Below the pieces are notes generated by a model. It was not told the origin of the DNA, searched no databases, and saw nothing but the letters and a program-made list of their open reading frames with translations. From contig JAMPIT010000848.1 of assembly GCA_026261815.1 (NCBI GenBank), positions 4,712,001 to 4,776,000 on the forward strand: a stretch of 64,000 nt of DNA. The letters run 5' to 3'. Below, piece after piece: positions 36,619 to 48,580 of the stretch. The stretch's first letter is position 1. Each line of letters begins with the position of its first letter. Made by a program: the position numbers and the translations under genes. The stretch comes from Monarcha castaneiventris obscurior (Eukaryota; Chordata; Aves; Passeriformes; Monarchidae).

Positions 36619-38082
36619 ACTCTCCTGTTCTGTCTCCTGTGGACATCCACCTCCACCAGTGACTCAGAACATTCTTTAGCACATCTGCCTTTTCTTTTCT
36701 TTTTTTTTTTTTCAGTGTGAAATAAATCTCCACAGAAAGCTTATCCAGATGAAAAATTAATTCTTCTAACCTTTACACATCCAAATCAGAAGAATGATAT
36801 AGATGTTAAAGAATCAATGCTGTCTTCAAACCCAATTTCTTGTTAGAGTTGTGTGGACAATGAAGCTCACAGTTTGCTCTAAAAGGAGGAGAAAAAAAAA
36901 TAAGAGTTAAGTAAAATCTCTATGTACTTTACTTCGAGTTGTGTTTGATGAAATAGAAATGAAAACTTTTTTCCACCAGCCAATATCTGGTATTCCTTTA
37001 GAAATTTGGCTTCATTTTACTCCCTGATGATTCAAAAAATATTTGCAATGAAGGTTAATTTTTAAAGGTGGGTATTTTAGAACTGAGATGTTGCAAAGTG
37101 GTGTTCTGAAATGCCAAAAAAGAAAAGTAATGGCAGTCTCAAAATCCACATTTGTATTTTCTTTCTTCTCATCAAAGGTACTCAGAGTTGAAGCTTATTT
37201 TGTGTATAATTTTTATCCCTCTAATTTTCAGTTTGGGGTCTTTGCACATTTACTACTTGTAAACAGCCATCCATTCGTCATAGTTATATTTTTTTTCCCC
37301 TTAACCATCCTTGGGGGAGTTAAAGTCTAGAGGAGTCTGGCTTAGATCAACTGATACATTTCTTTGTAATTATAGACTAGAGGTATTTATGGAGCAGTGC
37401 AGATCCAACCAGGTGCAGCACCTCTGCAGCACCAAACTAACTTCACACATACCTTTGTAGAAAACCAGGATGAGATACTGCTTTATTTTCCAGCTCTGGG
37501 ATATTGTGAAACATTTTTCAGAGCTGGAATGAGATGGAGATAGAGAGTTTACAACATATTATTCACAAACAAATCTCTGGACAATAAGAACATGAATTCT
37601 CTTTACTGCAAAGCATCTTCTGGAAATGCTGCACAGTATCATCCACTGATTCTTTCTTTCCCTTCTCACCTGGTTTCCAGGATTTTAGAGGTGAAGAAGA
37701 CTCTTCCATCAGTATGAGAGAAACACAAGAACACAAGCCCATCACACTGGGGAAAGTATTTCCTGTCAGCTTGTGTCAGACTGACTTATTAGCAAATCAT
37801 TAGCAACACGCAAATCTCCAGAGTTCGGAATTTCTTTCCATTCATTCCAGATAAATATTTAAATGTGTTTGTCTTTATTACATTTCTCTGGGCTTATTCT
37901 AATGTATTTGGCCTGGAAATCAGACTGAGGATTTTGGAGTCTGAAACAGCTTGACAAGAGCCCACAAACTAAATGCAGAATAAATTAGTGGTGCCTGGTG
38001 GTTGTGCTGGTTTGACAAGGGATGGTGTTTGAAAAATCCCTCAGATTTAGGGCCTACTGGGGAAGAAATAAGGAAAGTAGAA
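36619..38082. other. Unique AT-rich non-coding sequence
   Basis: About 1.5 kb with an A/T-run-rich start (36700-36715 T run, 36890-36900 A run). A TGCTGGTTTGACAAGGG stretch just before the next CR1 (about 38008) faintly recalls the start of some avian LTRs, but no second end was found. Confidence 0.55.
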
Positions 38083-38370
38083 TAACAGAATCACAGAATA
38101 GAACAGACATTAAATCTCATCTCTTTCCACCCCCTGCCATGGCAGGGACACCTTCCACTGTCCCAGGCTCCAAGCCCTGTCCAGCCTGGACTTGGGCACT
38201 TCCAGGGATCCAGGGGCAGCCACAGCTTCTCTGGGCACCCTGTGCCAGGGCCTCCCCACACTCACAGGGAAAGATTTCTTCCTAATATCCCATCCTTTGT
38301 CAATTTAAAAACCATCCCATGTCACTCCATGCCCTTGTCCAAAGTCCCTCTCCATCTTTCTTATAAAAGC
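38083..38370 (-). mobile_element. CR1 LINE, 3' fragment (~288 bp)
   Basis: Read on minus. The plus strand starts AACAGAATCACAGAATAGAA and has CACCCCCTGCCATGGCAGGG, GCCACAGCTTCTCTGGGCAC, CCTGTGCCAGGGCCTCCCC and TTTCTTCCTAATATCCCATC. It then runs CATGCCCTTGTCCAAAGTCC to about TCTTTCTTATAAAAG. It is the only young CR1 between 25.2 and 47.6 kb. Confidence 0.94.
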
Positions 38371-41300
38371 AGAGAGTTTATTTGCTGTGGGACCTGCAAC
38401 CCTCCAGGTCCTCCTCTGAGCTGCCCTTCTTACAGGTGATGTTTGTTCCTGCTTCCAGTGAGACCAAGGGCAAATCTAACCCCATTTTTCAAGCCCAGTA
38501 AATAGTTCAGGGCAGTTTTGAGTTTGTAACTTTTGTTAGTTTGCTCAGCTGCCTCCAGAGCCCTGCAGCAGAAAGGAGGACCTGAAGTTGAAGAAGAAAA
38601 AAGTCTTTCTCTGGTTGGTTCTACTGATAAGTGCATTTATTTCCAGGCACACACGTTTCTGTTTTTCACAGCTGGTTGTGACCTGTATCAGGGCCTTCAG
38701 CCAGGGATGGCTGTCCACCAGGGCACATCCCAGCTCTCAAAGAGCAAGCAGCTCCCTAACCACAATTTTCCAGCAGCTGGATTGTTGGAAAGAAGGCCAA
38801 GATCTTCACAAAAACAAACACTGCCTTACAGAAGCTTTGCCTTGAGGGGAAACCTCCACTGCTGCAAGCCACTCCAGCCACTGGGTTCCAGGCAATTCCC
38901 AGTGGAGGAAATATAAATAAATAAAAACTGGCTGGCTCATCGACTACACAAACAGATACAAAAGCACAAACATGTGCAGCACCGCCTTTTCTAAAAGTGC
39001 ATTATTATTAACTGGGAGCAGCAGCCAGATCCATCATGTTCAGCATGCCCCACATCACTGCTTCACTAAACACCACAGATTATTTCCCTGTAATTGCCTT
39101 CCTGAGCTGTCTAGCAGCCTCGATTCATTTCCATTAAAGCCTGGGAGGATGAGATCATTTAATATTGCCACATCCCCTCTTTTACTTTTCTCCCTCTTTT
39201 TTTTTAATATATATTTAACAATTATGTGTTCATTGTCACCCTCAGACACTAAAGTTAAGGTTTAGCACTTGGTATTGAAGGGGAGCAGATGAAACAATAG
39301 TGAAGTAACAACTGTAATTTTCACCATATGAGTTTTCTCCTGAACTTAAGAGGGAAATAGATTTATGCCCTGCACAGTTTGACAGACAACAGCTCCACTT
39401 CTGTCACATCCCTTCACTTTGCACAGGACAACTTGGTGGACCAGACACAAGGAGTGAAAAGAAAGCAGAAGAAAGCCCTGTAGCCTGGTACCATCCAAGG
39501 GCTGACACCAAACTGATAAATCATCTGCTGATTTTTTGCCTTTTGTAGCTGCAGAGTATTAATTAAAACTATTCTGGATGTAGATTAAGTTTCTGCACTC
39601 GGAAGTTATCATCAATGCCTCACCTGCCTTGAATAAGAGCTGCACATCCTGTGATAAATGCAGTGAACGTTTTGCCTGGATTCACTGAGTGTCTGCAGCT
39701 TCCTTTGGAGGATTTATTCCTCACCAAGCCTGTGTCATCTCCTGTGCTGCCACTGAGCACAGAGCGGGGTTGTCCTGCAGCATGAACCAGCCTCCACCTG
39801 CTCATAGCAACAGAAACACTCAGGTGGCTTCGGATGAGACTGGATTTGGTGCCAGGATCATCTCCTCATAGAAAAATAGATATTAAGTGAACAATCCTTC
39901 CATCAGACATATACAAATCCTTGAGCTTCTGCCAGTCTGGAAGGACTGCTAATGTCTCTATTAGAGTGTCAGTGCTGGCTTTGTCTCACCGGTGCTCTGC
40001 TTTTGAGAACAGGATCCAAGATGCCACGTTACCATTTCTGTGCCTTTTCTTCATTTTCTGCACATGAGTTTTTCAGTTCTAGTTTTTCTTCCCTTTCTGA
40101 TAACTGGTAATCGCATAAAGGAGCTATCAGATATTTCAAATCTCTCCTGTTCTGGTAATTACTACACTTTGATGCAGCAATCTTTGATGTTGCTGCAACC
40201 TCATTTTTTCATTAGTTCCCCATGTCACTGCTGTCAGAGTCTGACCTGATCTGACCTCGTGCTCCCCTAAAATATTGACTGCCAGACAGGAGACCAGGAA
40301 ACTCTGGACAGGGTTTTCATCCTCATTCCTTGCTCAGCTGTGTAAATGCCAGGTACAACTTGGAGCCACACAGCCTGTGCTCATCTGAGCTCTGCCACAC
40401 CGTGTGTCTGATCAGGTCCAGAAGTAAAAGCTCACTTAAAAGGCCTGCTGAGGCAGCTTGGAGATCTCTGCATAATTCCGAGGATCCCAGTTAGTTTGGA
40501 AATGTGTATTCCACATTGGCAGCTCCATGGGGACATGAAAAGCAAAAATTCGCATGCTGTTGGTAGATGAAAGAGCACAGAATAGGAAATATGGTTTGCA
40601 AGAGGGACAATCCATAAAGCAGAGCAGTCCCATGTTATCTTTCCAGGCTTGATTTCCTAAAGCAGCTCTGGGACTTCTTTTTTTTGACAGCATTATTGTT
40701 TTTTGCAGCATTTCTGGGTTTTGCAGCATTTCCTACAATGTTACCGGGCTCCTTCTCAGCTCTGCTGGGCTGCAGAGGTTGTGAGCATCACCCTGGGCCC
40801 TGCTCTACCTCTGCCTGCACTAACAGAGGCCCAGCCCCAGCGAGGAAAAAGCAGGAGAGAAATTGGGAAATAGGGCAGTTCCTGAGCTCTAGGAAGGATT
40901 ATGCCCAATTCGCCTCAAAAAATAATTAAATCAAAATAAATGGCCTAACACAGACTTACGCAACACTTGGCCAGCTCCTAATTGTGATTTCAGGGGCATG
41001 CAATGATTTACATCAGCTGGATGCCTATCTCTGTACACATATATTAAGATCTGACACAATTACCAGCTTGCCAGTGATAAAATAATCTGGGCATGAGGAG
41101 GAATTCAGACGTAACAGAACTAAAACATGGAACTAAGCTGCCTCAAACTGCCTCCCTGAACTCCCAGAATGGGAAGCCACCCTCCACAGAGCTGCACATT
41201 CTTTGGGGGCCAACTGAGTGAAGCACCCCTGAGATCTCCTTGAGGCCAGACCACTGACAGTGGGGTGAGGGATTTATCTGATCCATGTCTTTATCAAGGA

Positions 41301-44300
41301 AAGAGGAGCTACTTTCTGTACTGAGAGAGAGACACCATTCTCTGAGCTCAAGGGAGGGAGGGAAGGAAAGAAAGGACATAATTTCCCACGGATAGGCAGG
41401 AGGGAAACAGAGCAGGACGGAAGGAGCAGGCACATTTATGTTTATCACCACATCCACTAATGGGAGAAAAGCAAGACTTGCTTCATATGGGGTTAAACAC
41501 ACTCAGGAGCTGCAGGAGACTATAAAACTGGGAAGGGTTGCCTGTGCCACAGCCCACAAGGGAAAGTTTAAACGTGACCAGCGTGTCACCCAGACAGTGG
41601 TGCTGCTCAGGGTCAGCCAGTTCAGAGAGCCACAAAAGAGCTTCCTCTGCCCGAGGAACCCGGGGGTTGGTGAAGTTTAAATGTTAAACCTTAAATGTTT
41701 GGCTGCAGATAGCACCTGTCAGGGTGGGCTGAGGTGGGGATATGCAGCTTAACTCTGTTCCCTGCCCAGGCCAGGCCTCAGGTCACCCTTGCCTGAGGAT
41801 GAAAAGGGGAGCAGACGAAGGGGAAGGAGCACCCTGCTCCCCTGGAGCCCCTCAGCCACCCAGTCTCATGCTCCTCCAGGGCACTGGGTGTTTCCACCCT
41901 GTTTAATCCCTCAAACTATCCCTTACCCTCTCCCACAGCTCAGGAAATTCTGGGATGTGCTCCCAGAGCAAACTTATCTGCAGCCCCTCTGCCTTGGTGC
42001 CGTACCACGGCTCCCAATGGACTGAGAGTCCCAAACTCAGTGTCACTCTGACTCATCTCATGACTGACAAGAAGGACGCATTTCCACGGCACAAACCCTT
42101 TTATTTATTTTTTCTAAGGCAATCAATAAGCCCCTGATTACAATGTTCCCTTCCTTGCCCTTGTTCAGATCTGTGTGAGCCTGGTAACGTCACCGAGTGC
42201 AACAGATAAAAGTTTTACTGGTCCTTCAGGGCTATTACGCCAAATGAGGACTATTCACCCACAAACAGCTGTTGATGTTTAATTTTTTAATATAAAATGC
42301 TCTGGAAATAAAGATGCATTGGGCTGAGCAGCTGTTAATGCTCTGTTTTGCCTTGCACTGGCTGCAGCGTGGAGGGCAGTGCTTCTTCTCTCCAGCATCC
42401 CCACTGCCACACTGGGTTGAAGACAGCAGCAAATGGTGAGAGCTCAGCTAAAGCCTTGTTCCTATCAGCTCCAGCTGCTGGGCTTGCTTGGGCTCACATT
42501 GCAGAGAACATTCAAACTTAAATCCACCATCAGAAAGAAGAAGAATCCTCACTTCTGAGCAGGGAATGCTGTTTACCTTCCTTTGTTTCTGCACATCAAA
42601 AAGAGTTGGAGTTTGTTGCCATTATCACAGGAAGCCAAACTGGTTTTTCTGCTTACCTTCAGGATGTCTGATTTCTTCTGATTTCACTTCACAGCTTTTT
42701 AGATGGGGCCAGTGGCTGAATGAAGCTGGACCTTGCCAGCAGCCTCCTGGCACAATGGACTTTCACCTATTCCTCCAACAGCACATATGAAATGAAACCT
42801 TCAAACAGCTGAGAAGCAAGCTACAGGTCTCAAGAGGTGAGAGGAAGTGGAATTCACCACTCTTTGAAATATGGAGGCCATAGCAAATGAGAATAGATGG
42901 GGTTTGATGTCAGGAGGAGAAGCTGGCAGTGGGGCTCAAACTCTGATAGCTCCTTCTCAGAACATGGCTGAGCCCAGCTTCCAAGGTCTGGAACAGCTCT
43001 GTGCTTCAAAAAAAAGCCTTTGAGGGATCTCTCTGGTGAAAAGGGAAGGAAATTGAGAAAGACAATCACATCAACAAGTCCAGCAGTGCTCAGCCTGTGG
43101 AACTGATGCCACCCAAACTCTGCCATGTTCTCTCAGGAAATCCATGTATTAAATCTGGAATTAGGAAGCTCGGGTTTGAGAAATGGCTGCTGATGCCTTT
43201 TCTCTAAGAAGTGACTCTTCTTACTGTTGTCTTGGAATGATTTGAGCACACCCCATCTCAAAGGACACAGCAAACAGATTAATTAAGCCTCCAGTATATA
43301 AACCTGTAGAGAAGGTTTATCAAACCAAGGCACAGAGCTACAAAGTGATTTATGAAAAGCTGTGGCTAAGGCTGGTCCCAAACCCATTCCCTGCACACCA
43401 CGAGACAGTGCTTTTTTTTCACTGCCACCAGTGTTTTTGAACCACAAAGCTCAGCCAGCCCATAAAACTGAATAAAACAGGTCACTTCACACACGAGCAC
43501 TCTGGACAACTTCCTGCTGGGTTTCTTCAGCGAGGAGAGCAGAGTTTGGCTTTGATGCTTCAGGGCAGAAGTCTTTGAGTGTGTGCATGTGAGTGTGCAT
43601 GACACCGGATAAATGTGATCAGATCTGGTGTGACAAAACTATCAGGGAGGCATTTGCATTGCCATTCCTGCAGCAGGAAGGCAGAGCAGAAAGGGAACAT
43701 GTTCGGGGTGTCAGGCGGTGCTGCAGAGTAATGGGAGGTGATGTGTGAGCTGGAGAATAATCACGGTCATTAACAGAGACATCCCAAACTAACAGGGACA
43801 GAGCCTCTGCACCACGGGCAGCTCCTGGCTCTGGAGCTCCTCTGACCAGAGATGACACTGCAGAGAGTCTCAGGGCACTTGGGATGCTGTGGGTTTGTCC
43901 CGACATCCTCCCTCTCCTGTGCAGTGCCCTCATGTCCAGCTCAGCAGACCCAGACTGTGGGCACAGGAGGCTGAGGGACACCCCTGTGCACCAGGGAGAG
44001 CCAGAGCCTTTTCCTTCTCTAGGCCCCCTCCAGAGCAGGGCAGCACAAAGGGATCTGCAACCCTGAGCAGCTCCAAATGCACCTGGAAGACAGAATAACA
44101 GATTTAACCCCACAGTGAGCAAGCACTCACTGAGATCAAGGGTGATTATTTTAGGATGTGATATGCTCTAATAGGAAATTTTAGGTGTATTGCCTTTTTC
44201 CTTCCACTTTTGCACCCAATTATGTGACTGGGGAGAGTGGTTCATATTCCACCCAAGGGACTTTCTGAGTGGAGGAAAGCTGGAGAATTAATTCATTCTG

Positions 44301-47300
44301 CACACCTCTACATCAGCTAGTTTGTGGTGTAAGAGCTCTCATCAAGGAAAAAGCTGTCAGACATTCAAACCTGAGCATTTTGCATGTCTTAAACCAGTTC
44401 TTCCTTTTTATTTATTCCTATAAATTTGGCAGGATTTGGCAGGGACAACTGCACGGGTGGAGCTGAGTAATGGCTCTCAGGGTTTCTGTAAATTAAGAAC
44501 ACTCAGGCTGACAATGTACACGTCCCCTTTATCAACTCACTCCCCAAGCCCACGCCAGGTGCTCTGCAATAAACTTCCTCTCCGTTTCACACCTAATCAT
44601 GTGCAGCATAAATCCCACAGATCACAGCCTGCTCACGGGGCTGAGGAAGTACCAGTCTGGGGTGTTTATCCTCAGATGTGATCAAGCTGAGACAACTTTT
44701 CTCCCTTGCTCACCCTCCACCAAGGCAAAGGAACCCCAGTGAGGTGAATAATCAGAGTTTAGCTTATTTTCTAATTCAAATGCAAAGCACCTGGACATCC
44801 CCATTTGCTATGCTGCCCAGCACCTCTTCCCTTTCTGCTTCCTTTGTAAACAAGCTGCAGGTGAATCGTGCTGCTCAGCACTTTTCAGACTTTATCCCGC
44901 TATTTTTAAATACAGCACAAATGTGATTAGCACATCAGCCTGATTATCTCCAAAAGGATTCAAAAAGAAGAAGACTGCCAGACAGCTTCGAGTCTTTGGA
45001 AATCCTATTAAGGTTAAAGGAAGCGTTCACAGGAGCGAGGGGTGGTGCAGAGGGTGCTGCTGTGGTGCTGGAGAGGTGTGCAGAGGGAAAAGGGGAAAAG
45101 CTGCATCATCACACTCTGCCTCTTCGTGTCACCCCAAGAGCACAAGTCCTGCAGAGAACTGCTAAATCTGCCCTTTCCTTGATGACTGAGGTAAATATTG
45201 TACGAGAAGCTCACCGAAATGCCCTCTCTTGGGCTCATGTGCCACGAGCCATTTCATCCTCTGCTTTCAAATCACAATTTTTCACATTTCTGGCGTCCTT
45301 TCTGCTCTCTTGGACACTTGTCCAGCTTCTCAGACATGCATAGCCCAGGCAGGGCTGCTGCTCTCGGCCAGCCTGGACAAACAGGCACATGTGTGTCTTG
45401 TGTGCACACACCACCACTTCCAGAGGTATTAGGGTTTGCAGAGGCCCGAAATATGTCTTTTTGGATTCAGTGGGCTGACTCTGGAAACACAGCACAGCAT
45501 CTGCATTTCCATCTGGGAAATGGGGAGGAAATCTGGACAGACATATGGGAGTCACTGTTTTTATACTTCCAACATTGATGGATAAGCCTCTGAATTTTCA
45601 ACAGCCGTGTCCTTAGCTCAGAGTCAACAGAGTTTGCTCCTTACTGGGCAAAAGAACAAGTATTTCAGACCAAAACTCCTCTGATGAGGAGTCAGAGCTC
45701 CTGTATGCCAAGAAGAGCTGCACTCCCTCTTGGGGAACCTGTTCAGACTCACTGAGGGCCTTGATTCAGCTGTGCAAGATCCTGGATTCAGCACAAAGGC
45801 TGTGAGTGCATCAGTCACACTTGGGTCTAAAAAGTCAGACACTAGCATTGACAGAGATGTGAAAATATCCATTCTCAAATCAGTTCCTCCTTGCAGACCT
45901 TAAAAAAAGGGTTTTCCTCTTGCCGTGAGCCAGGTGTGGCTCTAAACACACATATATGCACTTATAGATGTGCATATATCCCTGTGCAATTTTTTCACAC
46001 CCTTGCAATCTCCTGGAAAATTCCCCAGCAGGCATTAAACCCCAAGAAATCTCCAGAAAGGCTAATAAATCATTCTAAGTGTGATGTTTGCAGGGGAAGG
46101 CATTTTGGAGACGATAAAAAGAAGCCCATTTTCCAAATGTCAATGAACCCACAGCGATGGTGAGCGGCTTTTCAGATGTCTGCCCACTTATTAGAGATGT
46201 GCAATGTCAGGTACCCTCAATATTCGACTAGAAAAAGTTAGAGTATAAATGACTGTAGCCTTTCCAAGCCTATAAAAAGGGAGGCAAGGATCAGAAATGA
46301 TTGGGGGGAAAAAATGAATCTCCCACAAGTCTATTTTTCAGAAACCAGAGTTCAGCTTGCTCCTGAGAGCAGCAGGAAGCACAGCATGGAAGGTAATTGC
46401 CCATGAGAAATTCTCTTTGAATACATAGGACAACATTACTGGGCAGAGAGGCAAGAGGAGGAACAAACACGAGCTCTGTGTGCTACTCAGGAGCTGCTTG
46501 TACCAGTTCCTACCTATCCTTATATTTCTGTCACATTAATTAATGCCTGGGAGGAACATCACCCAAGTCAGGGGCTTGCTGTGGCTACTGGGACCTGCCA
46601 AATCCCAGCACTGCTCGTGTGCTTATACATAAGGAATGGTAAACATAAACAAAAATATTGTATCTAATTGCAGAGATGAGATGTGATGATGGCTGTGGTG
46701 GGTAACACACTCATTATGTTCCTGCTTTTGAGGTGCTATAGGGAACAGGATGCCCAATTCCCTCCCCAGAGCATTTCACAGTAGGATCCTACCTCCTTAT
46801 TTTTTTGTCATTGGTAAAGTAACCATTTGGAAGTGAAACTCCTGCAACCTTTCATTAAAGAAGATGGAAAGCCAAAAAAGTAGAGGGGATAGATGGCATT
46901 TTAATGAAACATTAGACACAAAGTGATGGCCACACTATTGTGTGTTAGAAAGCTCTGAGGGATGCTCAGCCTACTTGATAGCTTGATGGCATGAGCATTT
47001 AAAGACTTCCTTTTGGGAAGGAGATGTGGGATAATGAACAGGGCCATGCTGCTGGCAGCTGAGGGGTTGATTCCTGCAGCAAGGCTATGGCTGATAATGT
47101 TAGTGTCCTACAAATACGGGTTAGTACTGTAAGACAATTGAAATATTCACAGCTAATTTCTAAAATGCCCAGGACCTGAGTCTTCTCCCACGTGCAGCAC
47201 CAGTTTCAGGGAATTTTTGCCTCATTCATATCAGTGTGAAGAGAAATTCCAGCTGAGTATTTCTGTGTATGAGCCTCCTTCCACAAGTTATTTAAGCACA

Positions 47301-47642
47301 AGTTTAAATCAATCCCTATTCAGCAAAGACTGATGCAGATCTTAGCCTTTGGGTAAAGAAAGGTGCTTAAAAACTTTGTCTGATAGGAATGAACTACAAG
47401 CCAGGGCTTCAGGTTAGTTCCTGCACCTTTCCTGATGAACCTTGCTACAGAGGAAAGTCAGTTTTTCAAAAAGAAGGTATCAGTGGTGTGAAGCCAGATT
47501 ATCTTGAGCCTGCAGGGAAGTTTATTTCTTGGCTGCAGCACCTCAGCAGAGAAATATTTTATATTGATACCTATCTACCAAAAGCAAAAAGGAAGAATAA
47601 AAAAAAAAAAGAGAAACTAAACACCGAAAAACTAAACAGCTA
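38371..47642. other. 9.3 kb of unique sequence without recognised genes or transposons
   Basis: The longest transposon-free span in the window. I saw no CR1 block, LTR end, tRNA box or domain-encoding frame. A T run lies near 39197-39207 and an A run near 47598-47610. A GGAA/GAAA-rich purine stretch lies at about 41353-41378. The longest frames are 167 codons (43619-44122, minus) and 127 codons (38533-38916, plus), both unrecognised. AT-rich, low-CpG blocks such as 40930-41110 may be conserved non-coding sequence. Confidence 0.55.
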
Positions 47643-47708
47643 AATGGACTAAATGACTTTTAAATGTTGCCTTCCAACGCAAACTATTTATGATTCTATG
47701 ATTCTATA
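47643..47708 (+). mobile_element. CR1 LINE, minimal 3' tail (~66 bp)
   Basis: Only the final block is present: TGGACTAAATGACTTTTAAA, then CCTTCCAACGCAAAC and the tail TATGATTCTATGATTCTATA. It lies about 480 bases upstream of a 24-bp minisatellite that is also rich in GATTCTATA. Confidence 0.88.
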
Positions 47709-48190
47709 AATATTAGATTGCATTTTTAGCATTCTCCTACTTGTATCTGCCAAAACTTGCAAGCCTGACTGTTCTCTGAGTGGACAGTCCTCACTGAAGC
47801 TCCAGAGCCCCTCAGTAACCCCTCCACAAGCACACCCAGCTTTCGCACAGCCAAAATGTGAATTTTATAGATGCAGCTAAAAAAAAGCCATCTGGAAATT
47901 TTTTCTCACTGTGTTTCCCATTAAGTGCTTGTTGACTGTAATTAAAATAATTTATATTTTGCAAGGGCAGTTTTGCCCCGCTCTGCCTTCCACACGGGGC
48001 CACGAACTACAGCAGCAATTAGTGAGAGATGAGTGATGGAAGTCACGGTTTCCAAAGGTCAGAGACAGCTTCCCTTGCTCACAGCAGCTGCACACAGCAT
48101 CAGACCTGAAAGGAGCTAAAACCTCCTCGAAGGGTTCAGGTTTGTAGTGGGCATGTTGCACCCAGGAAGATGTAGGTGGTACCAACAGAC
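47709..48190. other. Unique sequence between a CR1 tail and a minisatellite
   Basis: No recognised repeat or gene. Confidence 0.55.
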
Positions 48191-48580
48191 CCAATATTCT
48201 ACACAATATCCAGCCCCTGATTCCATACAATACCCAGCCCCTGATTCTATAAAATACCCAGCCCCTGATTCTCTAAAATACCCAGCCCCTGATTCCATAC
48301 AATATCTAGTCTATGATTCTATACAATATCCAGTCTCTGATTCTATAAAACACCCTGTCCCTGATTCTACAAAATACTCTGTCCCTGATTCTCTTAAATA
48401 CCCAGCCCCTGATTCCATACAATACCCAGTCTCTGATTCTATACAATACCCAGCCCCTCATTCTATAAAAATACCCAGTTCCTGATTCTATAATGTACCC
48501 AGCCCATGATTCTATAATGTACCCAGCCCCTGGTTCTACACAATATCCAGTCTCTGATTCTATACAAAATCCAGCCCTGG
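48191..48580. repeat. 24-bp minisatellite, about 16 copies
   Basis: The unit CCAGCCCCTGATTCTATAAA plus a 4-base remainder repeats about 16 times. Nearly every unit is exactly 24 bases; one near 48448-48472 is 25, with an extra A. Variation is concentrated in the CAGCCCC/CAGTCTC part and in the bases after GATTC. Similar variants recur in blocks, suggesting higher-order duplication. The first unit (48191-48210) and last (from 48571) are degraded. Since 24 is a multiple of three, frames stay open on both strands until the 25-base unit and give 8-residue protein repeats, which I regard as artefacts. The GATTCTATA motif resembles the CR1 3' tail. Confidence 0.94.

Noticed and set aside
36030..36662. 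Long Ser/Leu/Phe/Pro and Arg/Lys/Glu/Gly repeat frames on both strands
   Set aside because: Direct by-products of the polypyrimidine microsatellite.
38000..38082. Possible LTR start (TGCTGGTTTGACAAGGG)
   Set aside because: Only a weak resemblance, with no matching 3' end, polyadenylation signal or target duplication.
48191..48580. CRISPR-like array
   Set aside because: Units are contiguous 24-mers without spacers, in a vertebrate nuclear context. It is a minisatellite; the same reasoning applies to 76-464.
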